This document shows, in pieces, positions 57,723 to 64,000 of a stretch of DNA of 64,000 nt. The translations under genes were made by a program, and so were the position numbers. Every line of letters starts with the position of its first letter. Positions within the stretch are counted from its first letter, which is position 1. The notes under the pieces were generated by a model, which made no database searches, was not told where the DNA came from, and saw only the letters and a list, made by a program, of their open reading frames with translations. Source of the stretch: Podocnemis expansa. Taxonomy: Eukaryota > Chordata > Testudines > Podocnemididae. The stretch covers positions 11,366,572-11,430,571 of the forward strand of contig ML682024.1 in assembly GCA_007922195.1 (NCBI GenBank), in the 5' to 3' direction.

Positions 57723-60700
57723 TGTTCTCCTTCGAGCATTGCTCGAATACATTCAGAAATAGGTGACTGCTAGCCATGCTGCTTGAAGGTGGGTGGAACT
57801 GGCTTTTCCGCCTTCAGCACAGCATATGTCCCGCACAGGCGATTGTCCAGCGAGCAGGCCTTAGAGGGTCTAGGTACTGACCAACGGACCTTAATCCGAG
57901 GCAGAAAACCATCCTCGGGATGTAGGACGCACCCAGTGGAATAAAATTGGCTTGGCTGACCTAACACCAAATGGTGTACGCAGACCGAGTGGCTTGAGGT
58001 CACATAACACGAAGGGGAAAAGAGTACCCGGTGTTTGAGGTGAAGTGTAATATTACCAAAAGCTTCCCTTGAGAGGTAGTCACAAGGGACCAGTGGAAAT
58101 CAGAATATCCAGTGTTCCCAAGATGGTATACACTGGTGGGGGCTCTGCAATGAGAGATCCCTGAGGCAATGCCGGTAGTGGAAGGGTCAGCTTCAAGGGT
58201 ATCGGAGAGGGCAGAAGCCTTCCTTTGTTTAACGAACTGAGTTATGTGAAAATCATGTAGCTAGGCAGAGATTGAGAGCCTGCAGCCCCCCAGCCATACG
58301 GGCATCGAGGGGGCGTGCTTGACCTAGTACACGGAGGTGCCAGAACAACAGCTGCAATGCCCTGTGAGACTGATTCACCAGAAAACGTGGTTCAGTCTGG
58401 AGAAGTCAAGTGCCTAGTTGTGGCGCTGGAAAGGGAAACGGAATCGAGGCAGTCTATTGCCCATTAGTAGGGTATGGGCCTCTGTGCATGACCTGAGGTA
58501 GCCTGATGGGATCCTCTGCAGGGGAAGAGATGGTGTTCCTATGCTTCCAATATAAGGATGGTGACGCTACTGTCATGCATTCCCACGTGTTCTTTCCTGG
58601 CCCAGTCTAGCGGCTGGCAGGGTGTGTAATGTTATTAAGGCCAGTTAGTATGTGGAGAAGGGCTGTCGCTAGGAGATGGGCCCATGAGTATGGTACGCCA
58701 TGGGTGTTGAAACCCACGGCACGTGAGGCCCACCTGCTCCAGTCCCTGATCCTCTCCTCCCAAGGGGTTATCCCATGGGGGGGCAAGGGTAGACTCGGTG
58801 TCAAAATGGCTATGCGACTCAGTCAAGGCTGTCCTAGGGCTGGGTGCTAAGGGGGAGCCAGGGAGAATAGGAGAGGGGTAGGCTCCTCACCGGAGGAGTC
58901 AGGGTGAGGGTATGCCCTTAACGGGTGTGTATGGGAGTCAGCTTCATAGGAAGCTGTCAGCATCTGCAAGATGTCCTAACGGACGATGAAAAGGGTGAAC
59001 TCACTAGGAAGAAGAGCACTATTAGAAATTAGCGAGATCTTGAGGCCAGGTCGACTTGTGGAGGACCCATAACAAACAGTTAGCATGAGAGTATTATAAA
59101 CGGGAATGCTCCCCCAGGCTAGGAGAGCCCTGGGCTTGCAAGAAATAGGACCGCTGTGTCCTTGAGCGAGGCCTCAGCAAGTTGGGCAAAACAACCATGG
59201 TACTAAACCTAGGCAAAGCGTTTGAAACCTCCCAGAGTTCATGTGGGAGGTGGCAGCTAAAAGTCTTTGTAGCGTTCCACCTGATTAGGGGATCTTTGGC
59301 CAAGGCCTGATGGCCCAGGTCCCCCCAATAAGCTATGGAGAGGGAGGCCAACTAAAGAGACACTGGGGGAAAATGACCCCAGGATAGGTTCTCTGTAGGA
59401 GTGGTTCACAAATCAATGTGATAGAAGTGGACGGAATTCATGGGAGTAGTGAGAGGGTAAGATGCCCCACCCACGCCCTGATAATGAGGGAATAAGTCTG
59501 TATGATGTCTCTAACACTGTGTAACTTTTCTCTCTGGCCATCGAGGCCCAGAGGTCCCTCAATGGGACTTAGGAGGAGAGTACCATCCTAAGAGTAGTGG
59601 GAGAAGGGAGGACTCATTCCTCCCATGGGGGTAGGTATCCAGGAATGGGAATGCTACCCAAGGCACAAAGCAACGTCGGTGATCAGCAGCTCAGGTAGGG
59701 GAATTGGAGGCACACCCATGAGCAATGTGGCTAGTTTCCCTGTCAGTAAATTGGAAAAGGGATGGGGCCCTGTGTTGGGAAGTACTGCTGCAATACACCT
59801 CCGTGTACCCGTCTCGGTGGAAAGTCGTTAGTGAGACCTGAGGGGCTTGAACGTGATACGAGTCGGGATCTGGCATTTACGCTTAGGCTCCGTGGGTGGA
59901 ATGAGACACCTGCCCCAAGAGTCTCCTGCGTCTCATGCTGGACGTGTGTGTGCACAGCTCCAGTATGGGTGGTTGATGTGGTGGAGGGTAGGCACCACTG
60001 GCCTTGTTAACAACAAGAGGCAATGCACAAGGTGGCCCCCATTATACTTGTGGTCAAGATGCTGTTTGAATAGGGGCTCTCTGACCCTCAGTGAGGATAT
60101 AGGGTGATGAGACCCACCCTAGGAAGGGTGAACAGCTTTACTGTGAACATGCACATGGGCCCATGGGGGGCACACCCCTTGAGTTGCCAGTGGACCAGCA
60201 TACGGCACACCTTTTGTGAAGTGTAATTGTGGGCGTTGGGTGTGGCACCGGAGATAGACAGATCAGAGCCCAGGCAACAGAGGGAAAGAAGGGGGCACTA
60301 AGGGGGTGCAAATAGGCCCTTTCCTGGCCCAGACTGCTGACTACGTGTTGCCCCCAGGGGCTCGGGGAAGGGGAATTGACATCCCCGTGACTCTGGAGAG
60401 AATAGGCACCTGGGCAGGGGCCCTGGCTGCGGCTCACAGGTCAGAGGCCTGGGTCTCTGCTGGCTTAGCTAGCCAGGCAGACCATTAGGTTCGGCGAAGG
60501 AAGGGTGAGTGCGCCTGCCACTCTGGGTCTGCCCAGAGGAAGGATATGCCTCATCTGAGGACCACCCAGTAGTGCCGGGGTGTGGAGGGCTATCAATTAC
60601 CTCCTGACCCAAGCATTGGCTAACCGATACGATTCGGGAATATCTGACTACGATCGCAATGGCCGTGCCTGGTGTAGCTAAAAAGCAGAGGTTCCCACCT

Positions 60701-60988
60701 GACTGCTAGTGAAGATGGCCCCAAGTGGGTTCGAACTGAAGTTGTGGCGGTGAGGACTAGGTCCTCACAGATAAATGTCCAGTGGGGTGGGGGAGACCAA
60801 TTTATGGACAGGCCTACAGAGCCAGTGGGTGAGGGAGCGTGACCAATTGAAGGAGGCCAAAATATTTCAAATCTCCCCTAGGGTCATGGCCGGCACCCAA
60901 GACAGAGGAGGTCTCATCTGCATAAAAGATGTTCTCCCCAAAGGGCAAGTCGAGCCACCTGCTGTGAGGATGGAGGCACCCTGGCCTC

Positions 60989-61336
60989 TCATAGCCAGGC
61001 CGCATGGTGAAGTGTGACAGTGGAAGCCACTGTGCAGGCAGCCGTGTCCACCATGTCCCAGGAGGAAAGGAGCTCCTGGTCAGCTATCTTGCCTTCTTCC
61101 AGGAAGGCATCGTACTCTTCTCTCACCTCTGGTGGGAGCAAATGTCTGAATTTTTGCATAGACTCCCATCTGTCTAAAGTATATATGCTAGTGAGGGCTT
61201 GATTATTCATGACCCAAAGCTGGAAGGCTGAGGAGGAGAAGACCGTGTGGCCTAGTAGCTCAAACTCCCTGGCATCACTCAATATTGGGAGGTTGTCTTG
61301 TGGCATCTGCCCTGGGCCTAAAGCCGCCTCCACCAC
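60989..61336 (-). pseudogene. DIRS-like copy 2, gag capsid part
   Basis: 115 codons: FELLGHTVFSSSAFQLWVMN, ALTSIYTLDRWESMQKFRHL, LPPEVREEYDAFLEEGKIAD and TAACTVASTVTLHHAAWL, then a stop. Collinear with copy 1 at 54060-54360 and confirms Trp at the position that is a stop there. The upstream gag (61527-62591) is in other frames and is split by the insertion at 61356-61541. Confidence 0.7.
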
Positions 61337-61355
61337 TGCTCGGGGTGGTGCCAGG

Positions 61356-61541
61356 CACTGTTCCCTCTAAGCTGTGCACATGTGCGAATGCACACAGGTC
61401 ATGAAGTCTGCACACACAACAAAATAAAGTGTGCACAAAAAAATTCAATAGTGCTAATATGGGTGCTCACAAAGAAATGTTTTTGCGCACACAAAGAAAT
61501 GGTTTGCACACACAGTCTATGAGTAATTAGAGGGAACATTG
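61356..61541. mobile_element. hAT-type miniature element with perfect 8-bp duplication
   Basis: Ends cactgttccctctaa and ttagagggaacattg are inverted. The octamer gtgccagg occurs at 61348-61355 and 61542-61549. 186 bp, rich in gcacaca phrases, non-coding. It is inserted in the gag of DIRS-like copy 2, so it is younger than that copy. Relatives are at about 40425 and 46645. Confidence 0.85.
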
Positions 61542-62475
61542 GTGCCAGGTGGCGGTAAGTGAGGGGAAGTCTAGGTGCAGGACCCTATATTTGAGGAACA
61601 CCATGTCAGAAAGCAGGGGGATGGAACACCGATTTTGCCAACAGGAGAAGGCCAGGTCCCAAACACTTGGATGGAGGGGAACCGTAACCAGTTCCACTGA
61701 TGAAAACACCGGCCCCAACAGGGAGTCAGAAGGTGCCTCCAAGGTGTGAACCTCTATGCCCATGTGGACCGAGACACAGCGAAGCAGATCAAAATGAGCT
61801 AATAAATCACCTGAATACGAGTGCAGCACCAGGCTTAGGGTCTGCCCGGGTGTCAAATGGGCCAGTTCCAGTGCTGTGAGAGAGGCCTCCTGGGGTGACC
61901 ACTCATGAGGGTGGAATTGGAAGGGGGACAGTGCCGAGAGCCAGTTCTGGGGCCTCTTGGAGCCTCTTGAAACTCTCTCCCCTGGACTGGAGCCCAGAGA
62001 GGGCTCGTGGGAGCCACGAGTCAACACTGGAGACAGAAGGGTGATATGTTGTCGGGGAGAGGGCTCCATGGTGCCTGGATGCCCTGAGGGCTCTGGTGAG
62101 AGCAAATGGTGCCAGACATGTGGCACTCAGGCCTTTGCTGGGACGGCCGGCTTTCCCCTCCTAGATGATGCGGGGGGGGGGTAGCAGGAGGAGAGCCCTT
62201 GCTGCCTCCACTACCTCCAGGGTCGAAGGGATAGGCACTGATGTGGACTGGTCCCAAGGGGAACCCTCTGGCGAAAAGACCAGGCTAAAGCAGCACTGAG
62301 GTGCCAAGCATGGCACGGAGCTAGTCCTACGCCGTCTTTCGGCCCTGTGTGGAGTATCACATTCCAGTGCTGAACTGGTGCATGGTGCCGAATGAGGTAT
62401 GGAGACCTCAGGGGAAGGGTGCCAGGCCTGCTCAGAAGTGAGGGTGCAGCGCTTTTGCTCCCTGTCCTTGATGGT

Positions 62476-62922
62476 TCAAAGTTTGAAGGACAGACATATG
62501 GAGCACTTGGTGACATCGAGGCTTTCGCCCAGGCACCGGAGGCACTTATCGTAGGGATCGTCCCATGAGAAGGCCTTGCCACACTCGGCACGGGGTTTAA
62601 ACTCCAGCATGTTGGACCAAGTTGGAGCGCAATGTTTCAGTCCAGAAAGGGAGAACTTCTTCGCGTGGACTATGTCCACAAATAGGCTCTCCCAGTCGGG
62701 CAAAACGCTCATGAAGGAAGGACAGAAGACAGGCTGCTTGCGAAGCAAGGAGCAGGAAGTTCCAGATCTGACATGAAGGTGGAAGAAATGAAACTGGGGA
62801 GGGGCTGGGCAGCAGCCACATATATAGCCACGGGGTGGCGCGGGGGACAGTGGCTGCCTGCCCTCTTCTGACAGGGTAGGGCAAAAGTTTCCGACAAATC
62901 TGGTGCTCTGGCACGGAGACAC
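62476..62922 (-). pseudogene. DIRS-like copy 2, gag N-terminal part
   Basis: 148 codons. The last third reads FKPRAECGKAFSWDDPYDKC, LRCLGESLDVTKCSICLSFK, the Cys-rich block also seen in copy 1, and then stops (KL*). Upstream codons run through leader sequence, so the natural start may be the MSVLPDWESLFVDIV Met within it. Confidence 0.6.
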
Positions 62923-62966
62923 CTATTTCTGAATGAATCTGAGCAGCACTCAAAGAAGAAAGGTAA

Positions 62967-64000
62967 AACCCCAGTAGAAATGATACAGCTTTTTAGATCC
63001 AGGTATCAGGACTCGGGACTAAGTCTTGGATTTGGGTATTTTTTTTTTTATAAGGGCTTGTTTAAGTGGACAATATACATTCCTGGATGGGATGGTAATG
63101 ATTCGTGGAAGCTCACAATACAATTAGGCAGATTCAGTATTTTGGGTATCAATTAGCATGTCTATGACTAGAGTGGTCTGGTAATTGCTGAGCTCGTTAA
63201 CTTTGGTGTGAGATCCCCCACCATGCAATGCTTCCCTGCTTCTTCAATCCCAGAGTTCAGTGTAATTCCTGTTTTGGAGCTTGTTCTCTATACTCGATGC
63301 AAATGAAGCTTCATTTAGCATGCTGATGGCTTTTGGATATGGATAGATAAGGATGTCTCCCACTGCCTTTTCACTGTTTTTGGCTTCCTGTTTAAGCAAA
63401 GGTGGGGGGGGGCTGATGTGTGGGAGTGAGTCACAGGCTGGACACTATACCCTGATTCCTCAAGAACACAGAGCTAACAAGTAACAACATGAAATAACCA
63501 AACACAGAGGTAGAAAAATCAGGCTACTTTCTGAAGCAGAGAGTCCCAACCCACCCCACCTTGGGCTAGGATGGCTTTTCCAAAAATGAATCACACACTG
63601 GCCAACGCAGCCCCATTACAAATGAATTACTGTGTCATATTATCTTTCTCTCAGTCATGTATTGTAACTCTATGTGATCATTATGAAACCCCAATCATCT
63701 GGCAAAGAACAATGTATGCCTACTTTTTTCTTACAAGAGTTAGTAATAAAAGTTCTGCTCTATGACAGTGTCTGATTTTTGCTTCTAGCATAGCATGGCT
63801 TGGCTGATGGCAGTTCAAGCCACAGCTCTTGCACCAGGCCCTGTCTTCTAGGCTCTTGGTCTCTCTATGCTACATTCTCCTGATTTTTGTCTTTTTATGA
63901 GATTGTTTGTCTATCATCTCAGAAAAGCATCATGCAGATAACCCAGTGGACTAAAATTTAATAGATGGCCACCTGATACTACTATCCATTTACTTATGCC
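62967..64000. other. Right-edge interval, nothing recognised
   Basis: AT-rich sequence with a short G run at 63405-63411. No exon, repeat end or tandem array that I can support. Confidence 0.4.

Larger units (their letters stand above)
57723..62966 (-). mobile_element. DIRS-like retrotransposon, copy 2
   Basis: Inverted relative to copy 1. The 3' end is at 57723 (ccttcgagcattgctcgaat, then aggtgactgctagccatgct). The 5' end is at about 62966 (acacctatttctgaatgaatctgagcagcac). Gag-like blocks lie at 60989-62922 and match copy 1. From 57800 to 60980 no pol motif was recognised. It differs substantially from copy 1, so the two are old relatives and not a recent duplication. A hAT-type element is inserted at 61356-61541. 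Confidence 0.7.

Overview
This is a vertebrate genomic window dominated by transposable elements, most probably from a turtle or another non-avian sauropsid. The repeats point there: CR1 LINEs with their typical 3' ends, Penelope-like elements with a GIY-YIG endonuclease, a DIRS-like retrotransposon pair, an R4/Dong-type LINE, many hAT-type miniature elements with 8-bp target duplications, and an endogenous retrovirus. No bacterial-style genes, CRISPR arrays or operons are present. The species is inferred from repeat content only.

The host signal is thin and lies on the + strand. At the left edge (1.4-2.6 kb) are two broken, tandemly duplicated B30.2/PRY-SPRY exons. From 17.7 to 49.4 kb lie scattered exons of CD2/SLAM-type immune receptors. 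There are three paralogous transmembrane exons (17763, 21003 and 41826) and one CD2/SLAM-like IgV exon (26192-26512). There are also three very small phase-1 exons (21, 27 and 24 nt) and a terminal exon ending at 49438. Every junction is phase 1-1, as in SLAM and butyrophilin families. The IgV exon has a mutated splice donor, and no IgC2 exon was found. The cluster is therefore at least partly pseudogenic, or holds remains of several receptor genes.

Layout. 1-0.64 kb: LTR-like repeat. 1-2.7 kb: SPRY relics. 4.4-7.4 and 8.1-9.5 kb: CR1 copies carrying hAT insertions and an LTR-like insert. 12.5-15.8 kb (- strand): R4/Dong-type LINE with reverse transcriptase and restriction-like endonuclease, broken by four in-frame stops but no visible frameshift. 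17.7-21.1 kb: two TM exons. 21.4-28.1 kb: two inverted copies of a composite repeat flanking the IgV exon. 29.2-30.5 kb: GC-rich degenerate minisatellite. 31.5-32.5 kb: Penelope-like element with a GIY-YIG reading frame. 33.7-41.6 kb: endogenous retrovirus (- strand) with paired LTRs and a second LTR element nested inside. 41.8-49.4 kb: TM exon, cytoplasmic exons and terminal exon among Penelope-derived palindromes and miniature elements. 52.4-63.0 kb: two DIRS-like retrotransposons facing opposite ways around two short inverted-terminal-repeat elements.

The host exons may form one or more surface receptors (extracellular CD2-like Ig, single membrane span, short polar tail). The rest is a record of nested transposition.
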